NCBI GenBank assembly: GCA_946186575.1
Contig: CAMHNO010000016.1
Coordinates: forward strand, 1-54,941
Source of the DNA: an uncultured Prevotellaceae bacterium
GTDB lineage: Bacteria; Bacteroidota; Bacteroidia; Bacteroidales; Muribaculaceae
Length of the DNA stretch: 54,941 nt
Direction: 5' to 3'
Shown here: one piece after another, positions 41,927 through 50,830 of the stretch
Layout: each line of letters begins with the position of its first letter
Numbering within the stretch: position 1 is the stretch's first letter
Made by a program: the position numbers and the translations under genes
Notes under the pieces: generated by a model
Told to the model about the DNA's origin: nothing
Database searches by the model: none
The model's input: the letters and a program-made list of their open reading frames with translations, nothing else

Positions 41927-43804
41927 ATGAAGAGAACGATTACTTTAATGTTATTGGTTGCATTGTTATTACCAATAACCATGAATGCACAAGTTAAGAG
42001 CTATGTGCAAACCAACAAGGTGGCTAAGAACTTCGTTAAGAAGGATGCAACCCCCACCCAGTTAGTAGTTAAGAAAGCCACCCTCAAGGCTAACCCCAAG
42101 GCCGACATCCCCGAGGGCTATGCCAGCGTGACCCTTACTGCTGGCGACGTTTGGGAAGATGGCTCTGGCTATCAGATGCTTCTTGATGCCGATGCTACCG
42201 CTTATGGCACCCTTATCCCAGAAACTGGTCCTCTCAGCACCAGTGGCGATGTTCCCGAGGCTACTTACGCCGAGTTTGAGTACAAGATTCCTGAGAACGC
42301 TGATGGCGCTCTTACTACTGCTAACATCGTTATCAACAACAGTGTTACCATCTTGATTCCTGCTGGAACTTACGACTGGTGCATCACCAACCCCACTGCA
42401 GGCGACCGCATGTGGATTGCTTCGGAGAATGGTACCGTTGGTGGCCGTGCCAACGACTTTGAGTTCGTCTCGGGCGCAGGCTACGAGTTCGTAGTTTCTC
42501 TCGGTGGCCAGAACGACCAGGTTGACCTCGTTGTTGACGACCCAACCGCTCCTCAAATTCCTACCGACCTCACCGTTGACGGTGTTTCGGTTGATGGCAC
42601 TACTGCCACCATCGAGTGGGTTCCCGGCGAGAACAACGCAAGCTGGAACCTCCGCTGGCGTCCTTACGTAGATCCCGCCTTGGCAAGCATGCTGTGGGAT
42701 CTGCCTAATCCTGGCTATGAGGATCAGATTGCCGGCTTCTTGATTTACGATGCCGATGGCGACGGTAACAACTGGGGCCTTGCTTACACCAACGATGCTC
42801 AGGACGACCTTTGCTTCGTTTCGTCAAGCTATTCAGGCGGTGCTCTCACTCCCGACAACTGGCTGATTACTCCCGAGGTGGGCTTGGGCGGCACTCTCAA
42901 GTTCAAGGCTTGGCAGCGCAGTGCAAGCTTCCCCGACAAGATCAAGGTTTACGTTTGCACTAACCCCGACTGGGAGAGCGTTGACGAGTTCGTTGAGATC
43001 AGCGACGACATCCAGCCTGCTGGCACCACTGCCGAGGAGTATGAAATTGACCTAAGCGACTATGAGGGTACTGGCGTTATCGCATTCCGTCACTACGACT
43101 GCGAGGATCAGTGGTCAATCTACGTTGACGACATCGAGGTTATTCCAGAGAACCCAGTTGAGATTCCCGACTGGACAGTTGTTGAGAACGTAACCAGTCC
43201 TTACACTCTCGAGGGCCTGATGGAAGGCGTTGAGTACGAGGTACAAGTTCAGGGTGTTGGTGCCGATGCACGCGTTACCGATTGGACCGAGAGCGTTCGC
43301 TTCTTCACCGAGGCTGGTGGCCAGCAAATTGAGGAAGGCTACTTCCTGGTAGGCAGCTTCAACGACTGGAACCAGACTGCCGAGGGTGGCCGTCTTCAGT
43401 TCGAGGCCAACAAGATCGAGAACGTTGAGTTCGAGGCTGGCGCTGAGTTCAAGGTTATCGCATTCGACGAGGCTGGTACCGTTTGGTTCGGCGGCGTTGA
43501 CGACAACAACGTTGGCTACTTCCTGCTCAACAACGACCTCATGGGCGTAGCAATCCAGACCATCAATCCTGGTGCAAACTTCCGCATCGAGGAGGCTGGT
43601 GCTTACAACCTGGAGCTCACCCTTAATCGTGACGGCGAGCCCGTGCTGACCGTTACTAAGGCTAATCCCGATGCTATCAGCACCGTTGGTGTTGACGCTA
43701 AGGCCGACAACGCTTACTACAACCTGATGGGTGTTAAGTTCAACGGCATGCCAAGCGCTCCTGGCATCTACATCCACAATGGCAAGAAGGTTATCATTAA
43801 ATAA
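41927..43804 (+). CDS. Secreted modular protein B with gingipain/HagA-type adhesin modules
   Basis: A 625-residue exported protein. After the signal peptide (MKRTITLMLLVALLLPITMNAQ), residues about 62-205 match DUF2436, a domain of Porphyromonas gingipain and HagA adhesins (VTLTAGDVWEDGSGYQMLLD, later IPAGTYDWCITNP). A fibronectin-III-like strand follows (ATIEWVPGENNASWNLRWRP). A cleaved-adhesin domain (about 250-405) has DADGDGNNWGL, LTPDNWLITPEVGLGGTLKF and GVIAFRHYDCEDQWSIYVDD. Next is a SusE/F-like module (YFLVGSFNDWNQTAEGGRL, from about 472) and the shared tail. No protease domain is present. The gingipain modules bind haem, fibrinogen and cell surfaces; the ligand here is unknown. Monocistronic. 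Confidence 0.85.
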   Translation: MKRTITLMLLVALLLPITMNAQVKSYVQTNKVAKNFVKKDATPTQLVVKKATLKANPKADIPEGYASVTLTAGDVWEDGSGYQMLLDADATAYGTLIPETGPLSTSGDVPEATYAEFEYKIPENADGALTTANIVINNSVTILIPAGTYDWCITNPTAGDRMWIASENGTVGGRANDFEFVSGAGYEFVVSLGGQNDQVDLVVDDPTAPQIPTDLTVDGVSVDGTTATIEWVPGENNASWNLRWRPYVDPALASMLWDLPNPGYEDQIAGFLIYDADGDGNNWGLAYTNDAQDDLCFVSSSYSGGALTPDNWLITPEVGLGGTLKFKAWQRSASFPDKIKVYVCTNPDWESVDEFVEISDDIQPAGTTAEEYEIDLSDYEGTGVIAFRHYDCEDQWSIYVDDIEVIPENPVEIPDWTVVENVTSPYTLEGLMEGVEYEVQVQGVGADARVTDWTESVRFFTEAGGQQIEEGYFLVGSFNDWNQTAEGGRLQFEANKIENVEFEAGAEFKVIAFDEAGTVWFGGVDDNNVGYFLLNNDLMGVAIQTINPGANFRIEEAGAYNLELTLNRDGEPVLTVTKANPDAISTVGVDAKADNAYYNLMGVKFNGMPSAPGIYIHNGKKVIIK

Positions 43805-43826
43805 TAATCTTCACCATTAAACCTTT

Positions 43827-43866
43827 AAAAAGGTTGAGCTCGCGCAATGGGGCTCAACCTTTTTTA
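43827..43866 (+). terminator. Intrinsic terminator of protein B gene
   Basis: AAAAAGGTTGAGC (43827-43839) and GCTCAACCTTTTT (43852-43864) form a perfect 13-bp stem with a 12-nt loop and a T-tract. Confidence 0.9.
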
Positions 43867-44015
43867 TTAACCAACCACTTTGTTTCGCAAGAATCACTAC
43901 TGCGGTCTGCTGCAACCGTAACGCTCAGTTCCACAACTTTATTAACCATTCAAAGTAGCCACCGCAGCCAATTAAGAGCCTTCGGGTGAACTATTCGCAT
44001 TTTTATTGCCTTAAT

Positions 44016-44047
44016 CTTGTGTAAGTGAATATTTTGACTTATATTTG
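44016..44047 (+). promoter_or_regulatory. Promoter of secreted modular protein C
   Basis: CTTG (44016-44019), 20 bp, TATATTTG (44040-44047). Confidence 0.65.
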
Positions 44048-44097
44048 CAGGCAAGAGATAACTGAGTTATTTATTAATCTTCAAAACCATTAATTTC

Positions 44098-46062
44098 ATG
44101 AAAAAAATTACACAATTATTACTATTGTCACTATTGTTGCCCTTAACGCTTAGCGCCGCAACAATGTCAAACAATGTGAGCACTCCTGGGGCCGCAAGAG
44201 ATGCAGCAACACGAGCCAAGGGCTCGGTGCCTAAAGCCATCAAGGTGGACGGCAACATTCACACCCTGGGAATGCCCAAAGCCGAGGGCGACGTACTGGT
44301 TTGGGACTTTGAGGATGCCGAACAATTTGCACAGTTTGGCAATGAGGACCGCGATGGCGACGGCTTCCTGTGGGAGTACTACAACAACAATGATACAGAA
44401 ACCGACCGCATGACAGCTCACAGTGGCGACGGACTCGTGGCATCGGCAAGCTACGACAACGGTCACGACGTTGTGCTCACTCCCGACAACTGGCTCATCT
44501 CGCCACAGCTCACGTTGGGTGGCACACTAAGCTTCTGGGCTTGCGGACAAGACCCAAGCTACTACTCCGAGAAGTTTGGCGTGTTTGTGAGCGTCGACGG
44601 CGAAAACTGGACTCAGATTGGCACCGACAAGATCACTACCGTTAACTATTTGTTCTATGAATATGACCTCACCGCCTATGCCGGTCAGACAGGTTATTTT
44701 GCCATCGTGCACCACAACTCTACCAACATGTTCTACCTGAACATCGACGACATCACCTTCAACGTGAATGGCAAGATCACCGACGAGCCACTCATCCCCA
44801 TCAACCTCACCGCTGATCCCACAGCCACTACCGCACAGATTGCTTGGGTTCCAGGCGAATTCAACAACTCATGGAATCTGCGCTGGCGCCCCTACATTGA
44901 CCCTGCACTCATTGGCTCTTATTGGGACCCAAATGAAGACAACTACAATCAAATCTCATCGCAATTCATGACGCTCGATGCCGACGGTGATGGCCACAAC
45001 TGGGGCCTCTCGTATACCGACACTTATTATTACGACATCTGCTTCTACAGCGAGAGCTGGGACAGTAACACAATGGGAGCTTTGAGACCCGACAACTGGC
45101 TCATTACTCCTCCCATTGAGCTGGGTGGCTCACTCAAGTTCAAGGCATGGATTGCAAGTATCTTCTATCCCGATCAGTTTGCAGTATACATTGCGCCAGC
45201 CGACTGGACAAGCATTGATGAGTTTATCAAGATTTCTGACGACATTGTCCCCGACTCTTCGCCCGTTGACTATGAGTTTGACCTGAGCGACTATGATGGC
45301 ACTGGCGTGATAGCATTCCGCCACTACGGCGTGACGAACCTCTATCGCGTGATGATCGACAACATCGAGGTGCTCTACCCCGATGCTCCTGAGGTGTCTG
45401 AGTGGACCGAGGCCGAGAACGTGACTTCACCTTACACTATCGAGGGCTTGACTCCAAGCACCGAATATGAGGTACAGGTAATTGCGTTTAACGAGGAAGG
45501 CGACAAAGACAGTGGCTGGACCGAGAGCACAATCTTCACCACACTTGACGATGGCAGCACAGCTGGCTACAATGAGTTCTACCTTGTGGGTACGTTCAAC
45601 GACTGGAACCAAGAGGACGGCGGAGGCCGCATCAAGCTGACTGAGGCCGAGCCTGGCGTTTACAGTGCAAGCGAGGTTGTACTTGCTGCAGGTGCTGAGT
45701 TCAAGATCATCACTCCCGCCGAGGATGGTGGCTGGATTTGGTTTGGTGGCGTTGACGAGACTCAGGCAGGTTACTTCCTGGTAACTCCCGAGTTGCTCGA
45801 CAACAGCATCAGCCTCATTGATGGCGCTAACTTCCGCATTCAGGATGAGGGCACCTACACCATCAGCGTGATGGAGGCTCCACGTGGCATTACCGCTCCA
45901 CTGATTATGGTTGTTCACAAGGATGCTACAGCTATCAGCACCGTTGGTGCAGACGCTAAGGCCGACAACGCTTACTACAACCTGATGGGTGTTAAGTTCA
46001 ACGGCATGCCAAGTGCTCCTGGCATCTACATCCACAATGGCAAGAAAGTTGTGATTAAGTGA
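44098..46062 (+). CDS. Secreted modular protein C with two cleaved-adhesin domains
   Basis: A 654-residue exported protein. Signal peptide MKKITQLLLLSLLLPLTLSA. First cleaved-adhesin domain at about 65-222 (VWDFEDAEQFAQFGNEDRDG, LTPDNWLISPQLTLGGTLSF, MFYLNIDDITF). Then a fibronectin-III-like strand (AQIAWVPGEFNNSWNLRWRP) and a second cleaved-adhesin domain at about 280-425 (LRPDNWLITPPIELGGSLKF, GVIAFRHYGVTNLYRVMIDN). A SusE/F-like module follows (FYLVGTFNDWNQEDGGGRI, from about 497) and then the shared tail (from about 611). It aligns with protein B from the fibronectin-like strand to the end, so the two are paralogues with different N-terminal adhesin modules. Own promoter and terminator. 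Confidence 0.85.
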   Translation: MKKITQLLLLSLLLPLTLSAATMSNNVSTPGAARDAATRAKGSVPKAIKVDGNIHTLGMPKAEGDVLVWDFEDAEQFAQFGNEDRDGDGFLWEYYNNNDTETDRMTAHSGDGLVASASYDNGHDVVLTPDNWLISPQLTLGGTLSFWACGQDPSYYSEKFGVFVSVDGENWTQIGTDKITTVNYLFYEYDLTAYAGQTGYFAIVHHNSTNMFYLNIDDITFNVNGKITDEPLIPINLTADPTATTAQIAWVPGEFNNSWNLRWRPYIDPALIGSYWDPNEDNYNQISSQFMTLDADGDGHNWGLSYTDTYYYDICFYSESWDSNTMGALRPDNWLITPPIELGGSLKFKAWIASIFYPDQFAVYIAPADWTSIDEFIKISDDIVPDSSPVDYEFDLSDYDGTGVIAFRHYGVTNLYRVMIDNIEVLYPDAPEVSEWTEAENVTSPYTIEGLTPSTEYEVQVIAFNEEGDKDSGWTESTIFTTLDDGSTAGYNEFYLVGTFNDWNQEDGGGRIKLTEAEPGVYSASEVVLAAGAEFKIITPAEDGGWIWFGGVDETQAGYFLVTPELLDNSISLIDGANFRIQDEGTYTISVMEAPRGITAPLIMVVHKDATAISTVGADAKADNAYYNLMGVKFNGMPSAPGIYIHNGKKVVIK

Positions 46063-46162
46063 GAGGAGAACTGAGCTTGCTCATGTTATCCCGAACGTGA
46101 ACAACTTCAAGCGATAGCTTAACGATATCACCAAGTAATCAACTTTAACTGCTAAATTCTAA

Positions 46163-46196
46163 AAAATGCACCCCGCGCTCGGGGTGCATTTTTTTA
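46163..46196 (+). terminator. Intrinsic terminator of protein C gene
   Basis: AAAATGCACCCCG (46163-46175) and CGGGGTGCATTTT (46180-46192) form a perfect 13-bp stem with a 4-nt loop and a T-run. Confidence 0.92.
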
Positions 46197-46325
46197 TCGC
46201 CACTATTTTGACCCAAGTCCCAATATCAATGCCTGCTGATTTCTAATAGCCTCTGCGGCAGATGTCACTTGACCATGTTTTTTTTATAAAACTTCAACAA
46301 CATGCCAAACAAAAGCCCGTCAACA

Positions 46326-46357
46326 TTTGCTAAAGGCGCAAAAAATCACTACCTTTG
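46326..46357 (+). promoter_or_regulatory. Promoter of the hpt operon
   Basis: TTTG (46326-46329), 20 bp, TACCTTTG (46350-46357): an exact match. It overlaps an in-frame ATG at 46327, which therefore cannot be the hpt start. Confidence 0.72.
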
Positions 46358-46386
46358 CGCCAACTTTTTCTAAAAAAACTCCACTC

Positions 46387-46932
46387 ATGGCTGAAATCAA
46401 CATTAAAGGTCTGACCTTTGAACCATTCATCTCCCGCGAAGAGATAGCAAAGCAGGTTGAGCGTGTTGCCGCCGAAATCAAGCGCGACTGCCTCACCAAG
46501 TGTCCAATCTTCATCTGCGTCTTGAATGGCGCTTTTATGTTTGCCGCCGACCTGTATCGTGCCATTGACATGCCTGAGAGCGAAATCACCTTCATCCGCT
46601 ACAAGTCCTATGAGGGCACACATTCAACAGGCAAAGTGAAACAAATCATGGGACTGGTCGAGGACATTACCGACCGCGAGGTGATTATCATCGAGGACAT
46701 AGTTGACACCGGCCACACAGCACTGCAAATGCGTGCCGACATCATGGCTTACAACCCCAAAAGCCTGAAAATAGCGGCACTGCTCTTCAAACCCGATTCG
46801 CTGCAAGTGGGACAACCACCTGAGTATGCAGCATTCAACATCCCCTCAAAGTTCATCTTGGGCTATGGACTCGACTTTGACGAGCTTGCACGAGGCACGC
46901 ACGACATCTATGTGCTAAAAAGCAAAGAATAA
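46387..46932 (+). CDS. hpt: Hypoxanthine phosphoribosyltransferase
   Basis: A 181-residue purine-salvage enzyme that joins hypoxanthine or guanine to PRPP, giving IMP or GMP. The PRPP-binding loop is VIIIEDIVDTGHTAL (about 102-116). Other marks are CVLNGAFMFAADLYRAI near 43-59 and the flexible-loop segment YKSYEGTHSTGKVK. The ATG at 46387 is used because the promoter lies on the longer in-frame alternative. adk follows after 33 bp, giving a nucleotide-metabolism pair at the head of a likely four-gene operon with hemW and a DUF3857 gene. Confidence 0.93.
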   Translation: MAEINIKGLTFEPFISREEIAKQVERVAAEIKRDCLTKCPIFICVLNGAFMFAADLYRAIDMPESEITFIRYKSYEGTHSTGKVKQIMGLVEDITDREVIIIEDIVDTGHTALQMRADIMAYNPKSLKIAALLFKPDSLQVGQPPEYAAFNIPSKFILGYGLDFDELARGTHDIYVLKSKE

Positions 46933-46965
46933 TAACAACTAAAAACTATAAAATACTAAAACACT

Positions 46966-47547
46966 ATGCTGAATATTGTAATATTTGGTGCACCTGGCTC
47001 GGGCAAGGGCACTCAGAGCGAGAACTTAATTGAACACTACAAGTTGTTTCATATATCAACGGGCGACGTGCTGCGCGACCACATGCGCCGTGGCACCGAG
47101 CTTGGCAAAACTGCCAAGCAATACATCGATCAAGGCCAGCTCATCCCCGACGAGCTAATGATAGGCATCCTGGCTCAAGTTATTGACGACAATAAAGAAC
47201 AGGCACAAAATGGTGTTATCTTCGACGGTTTTCCACGCACCATTCCACAAGCCGAGGCTCTTGAGACACTGCTCAATGAGCGTGGCACAAGCGTGAGCGC
47301 CGTGGTGGGCCTCGAGGTTCCCGAAGCAGAACTCATCGACCGCCTCGTGAAACGCGGACAAATGAGCGGACGCAGCGACGACAACGAGGAGACAATCAAG
47401 AAGCGCCTGACTGTTTATCACAACCAGACTTCTCCACTGCAAGCATTCTACCAAGAGAAGGGCCTGTACAAGGCAATCAAGGGCACAGGCACCATCGACG
47501 GCATCTTCGAGGACATCAAGAAAGCCATCGACGCTATCAATGCTTAA
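46966..47547 (+). CDS. adk: Adenylate kinase, short form
   Basis: A 193-residue cytoplasmic enzyme interconverting ATP + AMP and 2 ADP. The P-loop is GAPGSGKGTQ at 8-17 and the AMP-binding part has STGDVLRDH and FDGFPRTIPQAEAL. The lid is reduced to a few residues around GRSDDNEETIKKRL, with no zinc-binding cysteines, so this is the short-lid type. The phosphate-donor arginines in RGQMSGRSDD are kept. An inverted repeat overlaps its stop codon (47546-47584), before hemW. Confidence 0.95.
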   Translation: MLNIVIFGAPGSGKGTQSENLIEHYKLFHISTGDVLRDHMRRGTELGKTAKQYIDQGQLIPDELMIGILAQVIDDNKEQAQNGVIFDGFPRTIPQAEALETLLNERGTSVSAVVGLEVPEAELIDRLVKRGQMSGRSDDNEETIKKRLTVYHNQTSPLQAFYQEKGLYKAIKGTGTIDGIFEDIKKAIDAINA

Positions 47548-47584
47548 TGCACAATGCCTAACTCAAATCTCTGCATTGTGTATT
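47546..47584 (+). repeat. Inverted repeat across the adk stop codon
   Basis: AATGCACAATGC (47546-47557) can pair with GCATTGTGTATT (47573-47584) over 12 bp including one G-U pair, leaving a 15-nt loop. It ends 7 bp before the hemW ATG and has no T-tract, so it is not a standard terminator. Confidence 0.65.
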
Positions 47585-47591
47585 AATAAAG

Positions 47592-48716
47592 ATGGCAGGC
47601 CTCTACATCCACATCCCTTATTGCAAGAGCAAGTGCATCTATTGCGACTTCTACTCAACACCACAGGTCGAGACAATGGAGCAATACATGCACTCGCTGC
47701 TTTGTGAAGCCCAATTAAGACAAGCTGAAATAAGCTCCCACCTTAAAACCCTGTACTTGGGCGGTGGCACACCATCGGTGGTACCCACTCATCTCATAGC
47801 AGAACTTGTGCAAGGATTGCATGGAATCTTCGGCCTGAGCCAAATAGAGGAATTCACCATCGAGGTGAACCCCGACGACGTGACACAAGACCTCATCAAA
47901 GCATTGCGCAAGCTGGGCGTGAACCGCGTGAGCATGGGGGTTCAGAGCTTTAATGACACCGAGCTGCAAACCATCAACCGACGGCACAACTCACAACAAG
48001 CCATCGATGCCGTGCAGACCATCAGAAATGGCGGAATTGCCAATGTGAGCATCGACCTCATCTATGGGCTGCCAGGACAGTCGCTCGACTCGTGGCAACG
48101 CAGCGTGAAGCAAGCAATTGAGCTCGAAGTGCAGCACATCTCGGGCTACTGCCTGAGCTACGAACCAGGCACCCGCCTGTGGGCGATGCGTGACAGAGGC
48201 AAGGTGCAACAGGCGAGTGACGAGACATGCGTGGCAATGCACGACACACTCAATGGCATGCTCAAGCAAGCAGGATTTGAACACTACGAGATATCCAACT
48301 TTGCACTGCCTGGCTTCCGCTCCCGCCACAATTCCAACTACTGGAACCGCACCCCCTATTTGGGCTTGGGAGCCGCCGCCCACAGCTTCGACGGCACTAC
48401 TCGCCGCTATAACCCCTCAAGCATCAAGCAATATGTCGAGGCATTGAGCAATGGTCACACAGCATTTGCCGAGGAGCATCTCGAACCTTGGGAGCGTCAC
48501 GACGAGGAGGTGATGTTGAGGCTGCGCACCAGCGACGGGCTCGACTTGGCACTGTTCAAGGAGCACTATGGTGCTGTGGCTCTGAGCAAGCTGCTCTCTA
48601 AGTCTCGACCCCACATAGAGCGAGGCCTACTGCTACACGACCACACCACACTCCGCCTCACCCCTGGTGGAGTGATGCTGAGCGACAACATCATCAGCGA
48701 CCTCATGTGGGATTAA
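47592..48716 (+). CDS. hemW: Radical SAM haem chaperone HemW (coproporphyrinogen III oxidase-like)
   Basis: A 374-residue radical SAM protein. The 4Fe-4S cluster motif CxxxCxxC is C11/C15/C18 in IPYCKSKCIYCDFYS, with the HemW/HemN-type continuation. LYLGGGTPSVV, EVNPDDVTQDLI and RVSMGVQSFNDTELQTINRRHN are the usual SAM-binding and barrel segments. ISNFALPGFRSRHNSNYWNR and YLGLGAAAHSF are typical of HemW. True HemN has an N-terminal extension that is missing here, so HemW, which binds haem and helps load it into proteins, is preferred to an oxidase. Confidence 0.9.
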   Translation: MAGLYIHIPYCKSKCIYCDFYSTPQVETMEQYMHSLLCEAQLRQAEISSHLKTLYLGGGTPSVVPTHLIAELVQGLHGIFGLSQIEEFTIEVNPDDVTQDLIKALRKLGVNRVSMGVQSFNDTELQTINRRHNSQQAIDAVQTIRNGGIANVSIDLIYGLPGQSLDSWQRSVKQAIELEVQHISGYCLSYEPGTRLWAMRDRGKVQQASDETCVAMHDTLNGMLKQAGFEHYEISNFALPGFRSRHNSNYWNRTPYLGLGAAAHSFDGTTRRYNPSSIKQYVEALSNGHTAFAEEHLEPWERHDEEVMLRLRTSDGLDLALFKEHYGAVALSKLLSKSRPHIERGLLLHDHTTLRLTPGGVMLSDNIISDLMWD

Positions 48717-48742
48717 CCATAAATAAATTTATTTTTTGAAAT

Positions 48743-50755
48743 ATGAGAAACTCCATTCTAACCACACTATTACTTGCGGTTTCGACGATGGCGACGCTCA
48801 CTGTCGACGCTCAATCGCTTGCTGAGCCCGTCATCACCTGGGGACAGCCCAGCCTGCAGGAACTTGAAATGACCACCTATTCAGCGCAGCCCGATGCCGA
48901 AGCCGTGGTACTGTATAAGACCACCGACATGAAATATGTGATTGAAGGTCAAGACATCAAAGTTCAGTACGACGTTAAAGGCCGCCTCAAGGTTCTCAAG
49001 CCCGAAGGCGCACAGCATGCCATGCTGGCTATTAACTACACCGTCAACGACGACAAACCTGGCAATCATGAGACTGTGACCGAAATCAAAGGCGCGACTT
49101 TCAATCTTGTGAACGGACAAATCGAGAAGAGCCCGCTCACCAGCAGCATGACCAGCACGCGCATGGCACCTGACCCGCAACAGCGCGTGATGGCAGCCCT
49201 CTTCCCCGACGTGATGGCTGGCTCGGTCGTTGAATATGAATACACCATTGTGAGCGACTTATATCTTGACATCAAGGACTGGGAAGCACAGTGCGAAATT
49301 CCCGTAGCCTACACAAGATATGAGCTGTCGGTGCCTGAATGGTTCAGCTTCTACATGCAGATCTTAGGCACCGAGTACAATAGCAGCCGCATTGTCTCGA
49401 AGCAGCTCACCACTCGCCCTACCTACTCCATCATGACTGCAGCGCAATCGTTCTCGTGCCAGGGAATCAACTTTGAGTTTGAGGGTCGCAACCTCACTCC
49501 AATAACAAAAGAGAGCTTGGTTTTCAACCCGCACAACACAGGCCAGCGAGTGGTCGTGAACATCACCGACATGTCGCTGCCCGGCAAGATGAAGAAGAAC
49601 TTTGCAATGACATGGCCCGAGGTCGACAAATCGCTGCTCGACAGCAAGGACTTTGGCAAGCTGCTCAAGAACAATCCTCTGAAGAAAGAGATGAAAAAAG
49701 CCGGCATCTACCAGATGAGCAGTAACGACGAGAAGATAAAGGCCATCACAGAATTGCTGCACCAGCATGTGAAGTGGAATGGAGAGTACACCCTCGGAGG
49801 CAACCCTGCCAAGCAAGTGCTCAAGAATGGCAAGGGCAGCAACAGCGACATCAACTTCATGCTCATAGCCATGCTTGCCGACGCCGGCATCAAGGCTTAC
49901 CCTGTGATACTGGCCACTCGCGACCGCGACTACATCGACACCGAATTTCCATCGCTCGAGCAGTTTTCTACAACGGCTGTTGCGATTGTCAACGGTGGCA
50001 AGTATCAGATGACCGATGGCTCGGTCGAGAACGCCTATCTCGACGTGCTACCCGCCAGCTTCCTCGTAAGCAAAGCTCGCATCATCGGTAAAGACATCCC
50101 CGACCAATGGATCAGTCTTGAAGACAAAGGCGTGATGAAGTCGGGCTATAACGTCAATGGCTCCATCGGCAGCGACGGGATGCTCACTGCAACATGCGTT
50201 GTGACCCACACGGGCAAAGCTGCCGAGCAGTTGCGTGCCGCCCTCAAGGAGAATGGTGCTCAGAATGTATGTCTCAACCCCAAGTTCCAAGCGCCCTTGT
50301 TCAACATCACAGGCTATAGCATGGATGGTGTGGACAACGTGATGGCACCGGTCACCGAGACCATCAAATTCACCTATAACACTGAGTGCAAGAATGGTAT
50401 CATCAACGTACCACTGCTGCTGTGGCACCTCATCGACCCAACACCCTATGCTAACGACAAGCGCTACAATCCCATTGAGTTCCCCGCTAAGGTGGACGAG
50501 ACCGCTCAAATTGCCATCAACATTCCAGCCGGTTGGGTTGTTGACGATGTGCCAGCTCCCATCTCACTCAATACCAGCGACAACAACCTGCTGCTGAGAA
50601 TCACCCCGGGCTCAACCCAGAACAGCATCACCGCCACAACTCAAGTGCTCATCAACAGGCTCAACTTCAGCAAGAACGACTATAACGCCATTAAGCGACT
50701 CGTAGACAGCATCGACAAGTACGGTCGCACATCGTTTGTAGTCAAGAAGCAGTAA
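48743..50755 (+). CDS. Exported DUF3857 protein with degenerate transglutaminase-like domain
   Basis: A 670-residue exported protein. Signal peptide up to TVDAQ (about 24). DUF3857 occupies about 60-220 (YDVKGRLKVLKPEGAQHAM, FPDVMAGSVVEYEYTI). The middle region carries a transglutaminase-like core at about 330-400 (KAITELLHQHVKWNGEYTLG, NSDINFMLIAMLADAGIKAY). The place where active members have the nucleophilic Cys reads GKGSNSDINF, so the catalytic Cys seems replaced and the domain is probably non-catalytic. The C-terminal part matches the DUF3858-like region of these proteins. Function is unknown. It starts 26 bp after hemW and ends before the hairpin at 50831-50876. Confidence 0.8.
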   Translation: MRNSILTTLLLAVSTMATLTVDAQSLAEPVITWGQPSLQELEMTTYSAQPDAEAVVLYKTTDMKYVIEGQDIKVQYDVKGRLKVLKPEGAQHAMLAINYTVNDDKPGNHETVTEIKGATFNLVNGQIEKSPLTSSMTSTRMAPDPQQRVMAALFPDVMAGSVVEYEYTIVSDLYLDIKDWEAQCEIPVAYTRYELSVPEWFSFYMQILGTEYNSSRIVSKQLTTRPTYSIMTAAQSFSCQGINFEFEGRNLTPITKESLVFNPHNTGQRVVVNITDMSLPGKMKKNFAMTWPEVDKSLLDSKDFGKLLKNNPLKKEMKKAGIYQMSSNDEKIKAITELLHQHVKWNGEYTLGGNPAKQVLKNGKGSNSDINFMLIAMLADAGIKAYPVILATRDRDYIDTEFPSLEQFSTTAVAIVNGGKYQMTDGSVENAYLDVLPASFLVSKARIIGKDIPDQWISLEDKGVMKSGYNVNGSIGSDGMLTATCVVTHTGKAAEQLRAALKENGAQNVCLNPKFQAPLFNITGYSMDGVDNVMAPVTETIKFTYNTECKNGIINVPLLLWHLIDPTPYANDKRYNPIEFPAKVDETAQIAINIPAGWVVDDVPAPISLNTSDNNLLLRITPGSTQNSITATTQVLINRLNFSKNDYNAIKRLVDSIDKYGRTSFVVKKQ

Positions 50756-50830
50756 AAGTCAGCAAAGAGTTAGGGGACACTTTCTCAGACATGAAGGAAG
50801 ATGAGTCCTACGGCCCAAACCTTAATGCAA

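Larger units (their letters stand above)
46063..46386 (+). other. 324-bp intergenic region with conserved 3' UTR element
   Basis: 46063-46124 is the second copy of the 62-bp 3' UTR element found behind protein A (41629-41690). It can form two small hairpins (around ACTGAGC/GCTC and AAGC-GAT-AGCTT). The terminator at 46163-46196 and the hpt promoter at 46326-46357 follow. Nothing else was recognised. Confidence 0.65.

Noticed and set aside
46327-46386. Twenty extra N-terminal codons for hpt
   Set aside because: The in-frame ATG at 46327 lies within the -33 element of the promoter, so it would not be on the mRNA.
50756-50830. Possible IS end near GGGGACACTTTCTC after the DUF3857 gene
   Set aside because: No matching inverted partner or transposase fragment was found nearby.
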